Source of the DNA: Laetiporus sulphureus 93-53
Taxonomy: Eukaryota; Basidiomycota; Agaricomycetes; Polyporales; Laetiporaceae
Length of the DNA stretch: 64,000 nt
Direction: 5' to 3'
NCBI RefSeq assembly: GCF_001632365.1
Contig: NW_024468558.1
Coordinates: 54,708 to 118,707, forward strand
The notes under the pieces are model-generated. The model made no database searches. It was not told where the DNA came from and saw only the letters and a program-made list of their open reading frames with translations. Below are positions 1 through 12,469 of the stretch, piece after piece. The position numbers were made by a program, and so were the translations under genes. Every line of letters begins with the position of its first letter. Position 1 is the stretch's first letter.

Positions 1-1554
1 CAAGTTATACGCCTCATCTTCCGCGAACGAGCCCGTGAGAGACTCCTGGTTGAACAGACGCGAGTCGACCATGCTCTCCTTCGAGAGCGTCGGCTTCGCT
101 AGCCCGAGCGCGATCTTCTCCGAGATATCGCGGTTCTGCTGCCGCGCGAGCATCTTGGCGCGCTGCTCCTGTCCCATGTTGCTCATCCGTAGCTCGCGCT
201 CACGTTCGCGCCGCTTCTCCTGCCGCATCTGGTCGCGCAGCCGCGCCGTCTCCTCGTCCCCTAACTCCTCTGCCTCTGACTCCTCGCTCTCACTGCCATA
301 TGCACCGAGCGAGGACTGGATGGCCACAGTACGCTCGACGGTGACCTTAGTCTCAGTTGCGCGGGAAGGTGCAATACCTGCACGCTCCTCGCGCGCACGT
401 TGAGCAAGCATCCGCAGGTTCTCCTCCTTCTGTGCCTTCTGCTTCTCGGCAAGCTTCTGCTGCATCAATCCACGCTGGCGGACTTCCTCTCGGGCATGTC
501 GATCAGCAATGAAAAGCGCTTCTGAGAATTTGGCGAAGTTGTCGTTGATGTGCAGCTATCCAGATACCGTGATTAGCAGGAATTATACAGTCACACGTGC
601 ATCATTACTCACATCTTGCAGACCACGGCCATCTGCGGCAAGACGCTTATCAAGAGGAATGGTGTAACCCTTGTTGTTCTTCCAGTTGGAGATGCAAGGA
701 GGAATCATCCACTCCTTCTGCTCCTGTGCCGTGGCTTTCCGCGGAGGACTCCTCAACACTGGTGGTGGTGGGCTGGGTGGTCCGCGAGGGATCTTCTTAT
801 GCTTGAACCGTGGCGGCTCCAGTGGATCCTCAACGACCTCGGTCATCTTGACGATGCGCTGTTTGAGCCCATTTGCGCCATTCTGCTGCCCTGGTGTGTA
901 TCGGATGAACGACGTCTTTCCCTGGCTGTCAGGAACGTTCTTGGGCTGTGCCGCTTTGATCTTGCCATTCACGAGCTTCTCCAGTGCCGCTCGCGTCTTT
1001 TCTGTCGTAGCCTGCACGTCATCCTCTGTGGGGCGTTCCATCTGCCGCTGAGTGTCATCAAGGTCTTTCCTGTGAGCGAGCGGGACGAGGTCCTTGAACT
1101 GCGACTGCACGATCTTGCCCGGTCGCTGGCCTTGTTGAGCGATGACATCGTAGCGCACGTTGCCCTCTGAATCGACCTGGAGTGCAAGTGTGTTGCCGGC
1201 GGCGGTCTTCTTCTTGCCCATGTCTAAAGGATACTGAGCGACATGGCACTCGGGATACGCACCACCGTCACCTGAGAGGTTGCGTCAGTCTCTAAATGTT
1301 ATAACGACTACATAAGCAAACGCACCAAAGTCATCTGGTGACGTTGGCTTCCATCCATTCCGCTGGCCATATGGTGGAACAGGCGTTCGAACTACCACTG
1401 ACTGCGATGCGACTGTCGCGGGGACTTGAATGACCGTCTCTTCGTCGTCCGCGGTGGATGTAAATACTGGTTGGGGAAGTAATCTGAGACATAGAATGAG
1501 AAAAACGATATCCATAGAATTCAATGCTACTTACGATGCTAGAGCGGTGGCCAT
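1..1554 (-). CDS. PRP45: SNW1/SKIP (Prp45) splicing factor, 3' end cut off
   Basis: Spliceosome-associated SNW-domain protein; the family works in pre-mRNA splicing and transcription coregulation in the nucleus. I read four exons: 1554-1535, 1483-1326, 1271-613 and 555 to beyond the left edge. The start MATALASLLPQP resembles the family N-terminus. The join at 1326/1271 gives DDFGDGGAYPECHVAQYPLDM, and the 613/555 join gives the hallmark GRGLQDLHINDNFAKF. The signature SNWKNNKGYTIPLDKRLAADG lies just before that join. The last exon carries the conserved basic region and ends in the window at FNQESLTGSFAEDEAYNL, so the C-terminal tail is missing. All splice sites are GT-AG and no defects were seen. 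It is divergent from TIM54. Identity is secure; exon edges were read by eye. Confidence 0.95.
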
Positions 1555-1876
1555 TTTGTAGTTCAGGTGTTGAAGGAACGAAGATAGAGGAGCACTGAGT
1601 ACAGTTATAAAAGCAGTTAAGTTACATAACATGCGAGGCGGGATGCTTGGTCATGTTTGTCACCGGCAATCACCGGTATTTCCTTATTTGGAAAACCGTA
1701 CTGCCAACTTTTTATCACGTCTTCATTAATGGATTAAGAAGAACAGTTCGACTGCTACTAGCAAATTAAACTTACGACCCAGCAGACACATCGAGGTACA
1801 ACAACCGAAAGTGCGCATAAAGTACATAACTGTACATTGCAGAGTGTCTGTCACGTGACAATATGAAATCCCAGAA
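1555..1876. promoter_or_regulatory. Divergent promoter between PRP45 and TIM54
   Basis: This 322 bp interval separates the two divergent start codons and must hold both promoters. A TATA-like ttataaaa lies near 1605-1612, and a CACGTGAC E-box-type motif lies near 1852-1859, just before the TIM54 start. No ORF here is supported. Function is inferred from position only. Confidence 0.5.
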
Positions 1877-3512
1877 ATGAATCTTGAGCGAATTGTCTCA
1901 TTCTTCTCGCCGGCGTCGGCGATGAGCTCAACTCCTAGCGATGTCGCTGCTCCTCCGACAAAAACACGGCTAGCAGGTGTCAAGGCCGCGCTGAAATATA
2001 CGGGGATCCCGCCGTCATGGCTCGACAAGCGACCTAAGCTGCCTTCGCGCAACTGGCTCATCTTCATCGGAGTCACGTCCACCCTCGCGGGTGCGTACAT
2101 CTATGACTACCGGCAATGCAGAAAAATCCGCCAGGAGTACGTCGACAAGGTAAAGTACCTCGCACAGGAGCCCCTAGGCAGCCTTGACTACCCGCGCAAG
2201 GTGACCGTGTACGGGACGAAGTGGCCTGGTGATGAGGACTCGCAGCGGAGCATGCGATACTTCCGGAAGTACGTCAAGGTCCGGTGTATGCCTTTTAATA
2301 TTCATGTCTAAGCGTTGACCATATTCTCAGCCGATCCTCGTAGCCGCCGCTGTGGACTATGAGATGGTTAATGGGAGACGCTACGGTGATCTTGCACGCC
2401 GCATAGCGGAGGAAATCAAGAAGAAGCGGAGGATCGAAGTCGGATTAGACCAACCGCCTGCGCCGCCCATGCTTCTTCCTCAGGCTTCTCCAGAGGAGAA
2501 ACGGCGGCGCGAGCTCGAGGGCGGGATTGTCATTGTTGGTCGGCCTACATTCAAGGAATTTATGGCTGGTCTCAAACGTGGCTGGACTGACAGTCTTGAC
2601 CTCGTGGACAGGGAGGAGCAGCTTTCGCGAGATTTAGAGTCAGATGGCCGGTTTGATGAACCAGAACCGGAGCCAGAGGCTAGTGCAGACATCGACGGCG
2701 AGCCGATACCGACCGCCTCGCGTCTGCCGCCCTCCAAGCCATTCGCTGCCTTCAGTCCACCCATAATGCACGGGCTGACACCAACACCATCATCCTTCTC
2801 TCCTTCATCATCTTCGTCGGGATCTTTCATCCCTGCAGAGTTGAATACGCCACCCGCCAGCATCCCTCCCCAGCCTCCAATTGTCTTCGTGCACTTCATC
2901 AACCACATAGGCTTCTCGCAGATCCCGCACATGATTTGGGACTTCTTCAATGAGCGGCATAGAGTCCGTGAAGGCGCACAAGATGCCTACAGGCTCATTG
3001 TCGGCCAGACGCGTCCGTTCGTCGCGCCTCCGCCAGAAGTTCTCACCCAGGTATCCGACGCAGACGCAGATCTCGACCCCAGCACGTCACCTGCACAGCC
3101 GCACCTCACAGAGTTCCTGCCGTCCGATCTCAACTTCGACAAGGACGCCGAAACATACTATAAAAAGTCCCTTGTGCGCTCATTCGCGTCAGACATTGCA
3201 AAGGCGCGCGAGGAGTACTATGCTGCGCTCCCGAAGCGACTCGAGACGGCGCGCGCTCTGGCGTGGGGCGCCCGTGAGCCAACGAAGGACGAGCGGAGCT
3301 ATCCGCCGCCGACGGAGGTCGAGCTGCGCGCGGAGCGGATGAAGAAGGAGCTACGCTGGCGTGCAGATGAGGAGGGATGGGAGATAATAAGGCCGGACAA
3401 AGAGGTGGATTGGGACGAGAGGTTCAGAGAGGCGTTGAAGGTGTTCGTCAATTCTCTGTCTGAATCGGAGAATGCGAAGGCAGAGGGCGAGGGCGGCGAG
3501 AATAAGTCATGA
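1877..3512 (+). CDS. TIM54: TIM54, TIM22-complex inner-membrane translocase subunit
   Basis: Subunit of the TIM22 complex that inserts carrier proteins into the mitochondrial inner membrane. There are two exons, 1877-2278 and 2331-3512, separated by a 52-nt intron; together they encode about 527 residues. The N-terminal block with GIPPSWLDKRPKLPSRNW, a following hydrophobic span (LIFIGVTSTLAGAYIYDY), and the splice-spanning YFRKYVKPILVAAAVDYE are diagnostic of the family. The middle is proline/serine-rich and the C-terminus is charged (DPSTSP to the final GENKS). The start could be M1 (1877) or M16 (1922, MSSTPSD). The second starts closer to the conserved region; both are in frame. It converges on MER3. 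Confidence 0.93.
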
Positions 3513-4010
3513 CCGGATCGATGAATGCGGTCTATCTCCCAATTCTTGACTAGCTCACTAAGTATCGTACAGCTTCGGGGGGCTAAGCTGCAAGCCCTGC
3601 CGCTAATCTTGAACCAGCGGCGAATCCGCAGGCACATACCACCTGAAGGTTGGACCTGCGCGTGGGCGGAACTAAGGTGGAACGATCAAATGAAGGATGG
3701 CGAAGCTATCGTTCGTAGTTGATTATTATAGAGTATGCGAGCTATCGCCCTAAGCATCCTCGCTGCGAGAAGTAAAGTGGACACGTAGAAATCGAATGCC
3801 CAAATCACATCGTTCATCCTTGATATGACCGCCAACGTGCAAGTAACTCTTGGGTGGCTGACCGCAAGGCCATGAACATCGGCTGCGTATATTAATCAGA
3901 CTGGCAACGAACAAGTAATGAGCTTTGTAGCCCGTCCAATACCAATCCCGTTTGTAAAGTACACAATGCTCTTTGGCATCTACGAGAAGATTGTTCGCGC
4001 TGGTGTCTTG
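3513..4010. other. Convergent 3' intergenic region
   Basis: About 500 bp between the stop codons of TIM54 and MER3. It should hold both 3' UTRs and polyadenylation sites. I see no gene, repeat or RNA signature in it. Confidence 0.6.
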
Positions 4011-7000
4011 CTAATCATCGATAATCTCTACTGCTCCGCTATGCCACCAGGCTTCTAGCTCCTCCAAATCTTTCTGAAAACTATTGTCCTCCTGAGGTTC
4101 GTCGTCAAAAGCGAAACTTGAAGGCTCGACTTCTATGTGGTCTTGAACGGGATCGTCAGTCTGATGCTCTGAACGTATCTTCACGATGGCGTCATTGATG
4201 GGTTGCTTGCCTCTCAAAGATAACTGTTCATGAGACGCGCTGCAAGAGGTTGCCAAAGTCTCCGAGGAAGACGTGTCCGGGACGATTTCGAAGAGATTAA
4301 GATCTAGCTCGAATGGTTCATCACCTGGAGCTTGAAAGCGACAAGGAGAGCCTTGTTCCATCTCCACATCCTGCTGCCAGCCCGAAGGACCATGCTCATC
4401 GGAGGAAGAGTCCAAGAATAGCAGCTCTGCCTTCTGCTTGCCCTTGTCAACCTGCGACCACTGTCGTGAACATTCGAAATGTTCATACGCATATCTCGAC
4501 GACACATACTTTTCGTTGCATGGGGCTGGCAGGCGGCCTTCTGAACGTTTCATCACGCTGTGTGGGTTCCAACTCAGCGCGCTTGTGATTGATAGGCGAT
4601 TCATCGGCTTCACTTCTTCGCTTCTGCCTCTTTGAAGCTGGAGTATTCCAGAGCCAGTTTTCGGCGCGAGGAGAGTTGTCATAAGCTTGTGGCGTAGAAG
4701 AACTAGTATTCATATGTCTGATATTTTCATTGTCGTATAAGGGAGCATCTCGTAACGCAGCGTCGACTTCCGAGTTAGAATAGTGTGTGGTATCGTCAGA
4801 AGGAATTGCGACGTCACATCCCTTCCGCTTTCCATTGCCAAAGGAGTTCAATAAGTCACTAGGCTCCGGGAGGTCTGCGTCATTATCCGAGTCGTCAATA
4901 GAGATGACGTCGTCGCCAGTATCAGCCTTGTTGTCCACGCGTAGAGACGTCAAGCCAGAGCCGATAGACCGTCCCTTGAGCCCTTCCCCGGAAGTATTCA
5001 CAGATTTGTCGAGTTTGATGCGCTGCCCTGGAGATAATTTCAGATTCGCCTTGACATTAGTCTTTTCGTGCAGAGCGTCTAGGCGCTTCAGCTGAGCGCC
5101 CGCCTTATCGCACGGCTTTGACTTGACCTTGGTTGTCGCCTTAGCCTTTGAAGAGTCCGTGTGTCGCGAGCCATTATCGGAACCGACTGTGGACTTGTCG
5201 AGCTTGTTTTGGCTACTCTCTTCAGTGCATAAAGCCTCGATTCGCTTCTTCGACATTGGAGGGGGTTTTGGCAGACCTTCATGGCAGCTTGAAGACCACT
5301 TGTAAAGATTGACCCGAGAAAATAGAGTGAACACGCACCAGACATGGCGGCAGTTTCTCTTGTCTTTGCACATATGGTTGCATCTGCACAGCACGCATGC
5401 TAGATAGATCATAACACAACATGGTGATTGAACCCACTCATAGTTGCCATTTGGTAGTCGTTTGAGCCTGTTTTGCATCGTTGCCGCGGTGTTACCAGGA
5501 GCAATCTTGGCACTCGTCTTCTGTTGCTCCTCATGATGCTTGGAGAGGCTGGCCTGGGTAGCAGCGGGCTCTGAAGAATCGTCAACGACAGATCAAAAGA
5601 CCAGTGGTTGAACTCGCTACTAGTGACTGCCGGCGGCTCCACTTTTGCTGTAGGTAACTCCGCCTCCACGAAGTCCTCATCGTCCGGGCCCATGTTCCAG
5701 AAGTCAGGATCGTCCTCGAGGCCCTCCAGCATCACATCCTTCGTGTTTGCATAGTGATCAGATTTAAGTGCCTCGGAAACAGGTGACAACAAACCTACCA
5801 AGGAGTTCTGTGGGCGCGTGACCATGGTAGGGTAGTGCTTCGCGCCGATATTGGGCTTATAACATTCGGTCATAGCCACTCCAGCGATGATTTCCTATCG
5901 CCTCGTGAACATCCTGAGCGTAGGAACAAATAAGACCGTACCGAACTGATGCACACAGTGATCGACTGGCTGGGCTTCGTTAGCTGGACGCTGACCGAGA
6001 AACTTTTAGTCTCCTTCAGTACTTTCGTCCTGACATGTCTCTCAGGAATAGGCGGATTAACTGAAACGACAGGACTAACGGAATGCGACGAAAGTCCACG
6101 AAGTCGAGGTCCGAAGTCAAGGTGAGCACCGCCGTCATGTCCGCCACCCTAGTCTTGACTTTCTTCGGCTTAATCTCTGTGGCATTGAGCAACCCACAAT
6201 CAACAAGTATTTCGACCTCCACGGGCTTCTTGCCTCCGTGACTTGATACGGCAACTTCGCTGATTTTCAATGTATACTGAGGAAACTGTTGCACGGCAGC
6301 AAGTACCTCGAGGCCGAAAGGTGGCCGACGATTGAGCAGCTAAATCCAAATCAGCAACTGGACACATGGTTTCAAGGGATGCCATACAGCTTCCAGGCAC
6401 AGCTGGTCTGCCTTTCGTAGCGCATCGATGCTGGTGATATTGTGCTCCGCAAGTACCTGTGTCCATGAATGATGTCCTGAGCTGCTTATGAGGATATGAC
6501 AAACCTTGAGACTGGTGGACAAACCGTCAGCGTAGTCGGGTTAGAAGGAAAATATGAGCACGCACGATTTCTCGCCGATGCGCTCGACTTGCCGCATGAC
6601 CGTATACCGATCTTCCCAGGCCTTGGCATTGAGACAGCGCATCCTGTGCAAACCAGTGAGAAAGGAGGACACTGGACGCAGATCGGATGACGGACGCCTC
6701 AAGGCCACTCTTGAGTAAACCGCCTGCCTTCTTCACAATCGCCACCTCCACGATAGCTGGCCAAACAAGGTAAAAATTAAGCTGTGGCAACAGTTAGATC
6801 GGCGCCCGCCTTTTGCAATTCGCGCAACGTGTCGGAAAATTGCAAACGCTTCTCCGGGCGGATTGTTATCACCATTCTTGTATTCGGGATCGGACAAGCT
6901 CATACAGCCCAGAACGGCCTGGAAAAGGACATAAGCACTACTTCTATTGTAAAGCATTGATACCAACCTGTATCAATACGAAGATCTTGTCCGCCGGTTT

Positions 7001-10000
7001 CTCGATCTTCTTGATCTGGTATCGAATATCATTGTGTACGCGCATCTTGTTATACACCTTGGGAACCGAGATGTCAATTGCAGATAAATCACTCGTAGCG
7101 AGCAACTGCTTACCTGCTTCTCGCCACTGCGAAGCCTGATATCCGAGAATCTAAAGACTTCACGTTCAGTGGTGCTATGACGGTATATCAGAAGTGATAT
7201 TAACTCTTCTGCACTCGCGATTGCCTCAAGCTGTATTGAGTATCAATATTTGCACTGGGCGGACATGGACAAGACTACGGACAATCTCGCGAACGGTGGC
7301 ACGGTCTGGCAATTTGAGGATGAGGTTCATCTGGATAGGAGTCAGCGATAGTGCTGTACATTCATTTGTTAAGCGTACTGTTGACTGCTTCACGTAGAAC
7401 TGAGGAGAGACTCCGTCAGAAAATAACATGTTAGAAAGCATCACTACTCGCCTTGCTCATGATGTCGCCGAACTCCGTGGAACACAATTGACCATCCTCA
7501 TGCTCAGAATAGGTGACTAATTCGGTATCCTGCAGTTTGATGATGCTCTGGGTGACCATGTCATCAATTCTTTGTTGCCACGTCTGACTGTTGTCCTTCC
7601 CAATTGCGTAGTGTCTCGGATTTCTCTGTACCCTACGATAAAGGAATGAGTTGTGCAACCACTCCTTAGCCGTATCAAGATCTGTAATCGTCCCGAGTCC
7701 CACTTCCGAGTTGATGTGCTCCGAGAGGTTCAGGTGCAGGCAACTCTCCAGGACCGTGTGGCCTTGCGCCAGAGCTTTGTACTTTGCCTCTAAATCAGCC
7801 TCACACATGATGATAGCGATACCTTCCTTGTCTTCGATAATCCATGCATAAGCGGGTCTGCAAAGGATATAATATGACAATGCGCACCAAACTGAGGTCG
7901 GCCCTGATGAACGCACAACGGAGTAACACGAAAGTGTTGGAATCACTGGACCATCGAAGACGGATAGACTGGGACCACACGTACCGCACGACCCATCATC
8001 TGCATGATGTCCAGATCCGAGTACTCCTGAGAGGTATTGTTCTGGAAGATCTTGACACCCTTGATCACGACCGTATGCGCAGCTATGATGCGAATTACGC
8101 GGTTGTTCAGCATAGAACAAAAGCGGTCCAAAAACATACTTACGCAAGTTGACGCCGACCGCCAAGGTCTAGTTGCACGCATCAAATAAGCTCGTGAACA
8201 GACAATGCACGCAACTTCTTGACTTACAGATGTCGCAAACACTATCCTTAGCACTTTCTTGATGTATAGTTCTTCAGTAGTCCGACGATCTTCCATGCTT
8301 ATGCCTGCATGGTGAACACCTATCCCGCATACTGCAAGCTCTGCACAGAAGTCACTAAGACAGGACTGACGGGTCACGCATATATGCCTCACTTTCCAGA
8401 CGCTTATTTTGGAAATTTTGCTCGATTCTATGGCAATAAAGATATGTGAGTTAATGTCAAAGCCCGTCAAACGAACAAACCTAGGAGGTCTAAGCCAAGG
8501 TAACGTCTGTTTCTTATGCGAGGCCTCTTCGTACTCTTTCATGATCTGTTCTGCAGTCGTCATCACGCCTGACGATGACGAACACGTCAGATGAGTGCAG
8601 GAATATCTCAGCCTAGCGGCTAACAAACCTTTGCGAGTCGAGCAAAATACCAGCATTGGCTTGTTGGCAGAATGTTGCTGGAGAATGGCATACAAGCGGT
8701 AATCGAGTGTCTTCTGGAATACAAAGTCGTTCTGTTCTCTCTTCCGCGGTATCCCATACACGAACTTTGATAGTTTGCATGGCCGGTATTCCTCTCCAAA
8801 CTATCACGACAGCATCCATATCAATAGCGATTCACCACCACGGCACGAATACTCTTGAGGAATACATACCTTCATTATGGTAGCAGAGCCGTCCGGAGTT
8901 CCGTTACTGATCCAGCTGGCCACATCCTCGATGTTCGGGACAGTGGCAGACACCACCACAAAACGTACAGAGGATCCACGAATCTTCATACGTGAGATGA
9001 CTACTTCCAATGTGCTCCCACGGTGCTCGTTTAAAATTTGCACCTTGGAGGTCCAGACGTCAGTTGGGTTCATTTCATCATGACATTGCTTACTTCGTCA
9101 ACAAGAAAAAGCTGAATTTGCGACAGGATCCGTTGATGATCGCTCCTGCGGATAACATCATTTAATGGGGCTGCATTCATTGTGCTCACATGCATGCTGA
9201 CCAGTTGCGAGTTAAGCTGTCCCACTTTTCACCCTGCGAACACTGGTCATACAACGAGCTGGTATTGCAGAACGGAACCTCTGACCGTTGTGACACTGAG
9301 CATTCAGACAAATATGTCAGTCGCAATATCATAAATAAGCTGCCTTGCACGCACATAATAGTAGCATCCCGCGCGCTTCCCCATGCACTCTTTCCGAAGT
9401 GCACGGTATCTCCTGTCAGCTCGCAGCCTGGTTCGCGGCTGGTCAGCAGAGCACGTGAGGGCACCGTGATACGGTGAGAGCGCACTCACAATCCACACCC
9501 AATGGCTGGAATTTCGCGGTCCAATCTCTGCACTTCTCGGAGCAAAGCGCCTGTGTCCGAACGCCGATATTGTGAATACAAGCTCCCAGGCGCGACCCTC
9601 ATCACGCATTCGTGTCTCCGCTTACCTTTGTGGGAGCTACGTAGATGCACTTAGACGTCTTCGTATTCCCACCCGCCTGCATAAGCATGCGGATGATCGC
9701 GAGCTCGAAGAGCACTGTCTTCCCACTCCCCGTGGGCGCTATGGACGGCTCCGATGTGAGATCACAAGATTGGAGCGAATTCAAACGCGCTCACCGCTAA
9801 TGACCTGTGGAAGCGCAAAACGTAATAAGCAAACACGGATCAATCAAAAAAGATACACGCACCATGTTCTCGTCTGTATCCATAACCTAATAGCAGGTTT
9901 GTGATTGGTGGAGTGCATTTTGTACCCACAAAGGAGAACTCACCGTGTCGAAACAGCTCGACTGGACTGCGTTGAAGACGCCGAACTTGAACAATGACCG

Positions 10001-10956
10001 ATACATGTCAGCTGCAGCGGAATTCGGCAAGGAAGGTGCGTATATGCGTCAGAACTTAGGCTACCTCGTGGACAGGAGACCGATAACCGACACACTCACG
10101 CAATTTTGACACAGGACGCAGCGGGATGCCGTGTGCATTTCGCGGGTTTGACCCTCTGGCTGGGTCACAACGGTTGTCATGAGGAGCCTCATTTGCATGA
10201 GGGGCCAATCGATCGCTTGTAGACAACAAACCGGGGATCATGGGGGGGCGGGTATTATGTGCAGATAAAACGCCAGGGGGGACCGTTTGGCGAAATGAAA
10301 GTCTAGCTACTGAACCCTGATGTGAACAAACTATGCCGACATCTATGCTGGAACACTCTTACCCGATTGCGTTGCAAACGGGCGCCGGCTAAGCGTCGGA
10401 GGTCCGTAGCTCGATGAGCCAGTCAAACGCACATCCGGCTGGAACTGAGGTTCGAATGCTTGATACAGCTCCACATCATCGTAATCAGAGATGTCATCAT
10501 AGTCTAATGGAGTCTGGGGACCAGGGTTGCGTGTAAATCTCGGGGCGATGTACTGAGCGTTCCGGGCTCGGATACGCTCTGGAGGAGATGGGGAAAACGA
10601 AGCCTCTTTTGGAGAGAGGTTAGAAAGCATGCACGTGCTGTATGAGATTTGGGGCGCATATAGTCACCGATTTCTTCCATAAGATCATCTATGTCCTCGA
10701 GACCTGCACCGGCACCCGCTGAATAGGAAATCCCAACGTCAGGATCGTCCATATATTCATCGTAGTCGAGCTCATCTAGACCGTAGGCGTCTGTGACACT
10801 TGCAAAGTTCTCNNNNNNNNNNNNNNNNNNNNNNNNNNNNNNNNNNNNNNNNNNNNNNNNNNNNNNNNNNNNNNNNNNNNNNNNNNNNNNNNNNNNNNNN
10901 NNNNNNNNNNNNGCGTCCCATCCGCGCTGAGCTTCAAATCGTGACGCGTCGAGCAC
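4011..10956 (-). CDS. MER3: Meiotic DNA helicase MER3/HFM1
   Basis: Superfamily 2 (Ski2-like) helicase that promotes crossovers in meiosis. About 25 short exons run from the N gap to 4011. Motifs seen in order: DMYRSLFKFGVFNAVQS near 10000; Walker A APTGSGKT (about 9730, across a splice); ALCSEKCRDW; ELTGDT; VDEV at motif II; VVVSATVPN; MLVFCSTRK; VGVNLPAH; and QMMGRAGRPQF at motif VI (about 8000). A Sec63-type domain follows, including LLNRRPPFGLEVL. Near 5330 there is a Zn-binding stretch, CNHMCKDKRNCRHVCC, followed by a disordered acidic tail ending GAVEIIDD. The frame stays open through every splice I checked, so it looks functional. Oddities: motif II reads DEVQ rather than DEVH, and one intron is GC-AG. 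The start (10956 taken) is uncertain because the gap falls in the first coding exon. Confidence 0.93.
10813..10912. other. Assembly gap (100 N)
   Basis: Exactly 100 N, the usual placeholder for a scaffold gap of unknown length. It interrupts the acidic N-terminal coding exon of MER3, so residues are missing there and the true distance between flanks is unknown. Confidence 0.98.
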
Positions 10957-11070
10957 GTGATGTCCGCATCGGTCTGTGACACATTGTGACTAGTCGCGTC
11001 TTGCCCGCCGGGAGCCACTTGCGTCCGCCTTGATATCCAACTATCAACATCAAACTATATCACTTTCGTC
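10957..11070. promoter_or_regulatory. Short divergent promoter MER3/CKS1
   Basis: Only about 115 bp separate the presumed MER3 start from the CKS1 start on the other strand. A CACGTG E-box core sits just inside the MER3 side (about 10952-10957). If the MER3 start lies elsewhere this interval changes. Confidence 0.4.
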
Positions 11071-11597
11071 ATGGCTCACAAAGACAAAGACCCTCAAGCC
11101 ATTGCGCTAGCTGAGGCTGAAGCCCAGAGGAGAATGGCAGAATATATCGACAAGTCGGCCTGTTATTATCGTCCATGCGAATCGCACCGACTCACGCGTA
11201 ATCTCGATTCGTAGGATCCACTATTCTGATCGGTACTCAGACGAGGAATATGAATACCGCCACGTCATTCTGCCCAAACCGCTTATGAAGACAATTCCAA
11301 AGGACTTGTTCAATCCTGACAGGAGTGGCACTCTTCGATTGTTGACCGAGGACGAGTGGAGAGGCATTGGAATCACGCAGAGCTTGGGTTGGGAGCACTA
11401 CGAGGTCCATGGTGAGTGGAACTTCAAACATTTATAAAGACGCGTGGCGCGTTTGACTCTACTTCATGCTAGCTCCGGAGCCTCACGTCCTGCTGTTCCG
11501 CCGTCGTAAAAACTTCATGGCACCGGCACATGTTCTGCAACAACAGACATTGACGTTGAACGCCAGGTCGGGATTGAAACTTGGAAGAAGGAAGTGA
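11071..11597 (+). CDS. CKS1: CKS1/Suc1 cyclin-dependent kinase regulatory subunit
   Basis: Small CDK-binding adaptor of the cell cycle. Exons are 11071-11153, 11215-11411 and 11473-11597, giving 134 residues. The Cks fold is complete: [20 protein letters not shown], then [20 protein letters not shown], then [20 protein letters not shown]. The HxPEPH hinge loop, which controls strand exchange in the family, is created by the second splice. The N-terminus MAHKDKDPQ and a basic C-terminal extension ending LGRRK lie outside the fold. The first intron uses GTCGGC as donor, weaker than its neighbours but giving the right frame. Divergent from MER3. Confidence 0.95.
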
Positions 11598-11798
11598 ACA
11601 TGTCCTGCGTCTTCTCTCAACATCCCACGTGGTTCCGCAGGTCTTGTATGTTTGATGTTCCAGACCGCCACTTTCGCTCCGCCTTTTCCGTTATCAGTGT
11701 CATGGACATGTCGCCTCTTTCTGCTCCTTCATGTATGACCGCTCCTTGGTCCTGTATAAATTTTGTCGTGCCCCGTCTGTATGCTATGTTAGTCCGTC

Positions 11799-11804
11799 AA
11801 TAAA
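11799..11804 (+). terminator. Candidate polyadenylation signal for CKS1
   Basis: AATAAA about 200 nt downstream of the CKS1 stop, followed by a T-rich stretch. Position and sequence fit a polyadenylation signal; not proven. Confidence 0.4.
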
Positions 11805-12469
11805 GTCCTATTGTTCTCACACGTTCCCGTTCACAACGCGATTGGCATTCCTGTAGCGACTGTCCGGTTCGCACGCTCTGACTCTCGCGTAAGTGTCTCA
11901 CTAAAGATACCTTTGTCGGATAAAGAACCACCGGTTCGACTGATGCTAATATGAGAAAAGAAAACGTAAAAGCTTCAAGTTACACTTACAATGCCGCCGC
12001 TCTCGCTCCGCCTGCTGGCCTGCTGGCCCTGGTCAGCAGGTGGTACAGCGCATTGCCCGAGGTCCGCGCGAAGGGTTGTCGATATGCCGACTCTGGACGG
12101 CTTCTTGTGATAATTCCCTGTGTCGTTCTCGACTACCGAGGATCACTCAGGCTCAGTCATCCCAGTCATGCAGTATGGTAACTGGCGCTGTCGGCGGTCG
12201 TAGCGCGGTTACCGTTTGGTCATGTCCAGTCGTAAAATACACGATCATATGAGAGGCCTGATTGCTTCGAAGGACCAGAAGGTTGATCCTCCGCTGGGTG
12301 TGAGATGGGCTAAGGAGCAGACATGTTCCGGTGTGGCATTTTACCAGAGAAGGACTTGTGTCGCCGAGCGATGTTGACACTTACCTCCACGAAGCCTCCC
12401 ACCGCCTGAACAGTCCCCGGTTCAAATGATGTAAGCGCACCCTCTCAGTCTGTCATTTCCCGACATAAA
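11805..12469. other. Intergenic region upstream of STE23
   Basis: About 660 bp between the CKS1 3' end and the STE23 start. It should contain the STE23 promoter. No protein or RNA gene is supported; short open frames here have no recognisable content. Confidence 0.5.

Noticed and set aside
583..1170. Long plus-strand frames opposite PRP45
   Set aside because: They are antisense shadows of the conserved SNW exon.
2480..2950. 156-codon minus-strand frame inside TIM54
   Set aside because: Complement of a biased Ser/Pro-rich coding exon; no independent support.
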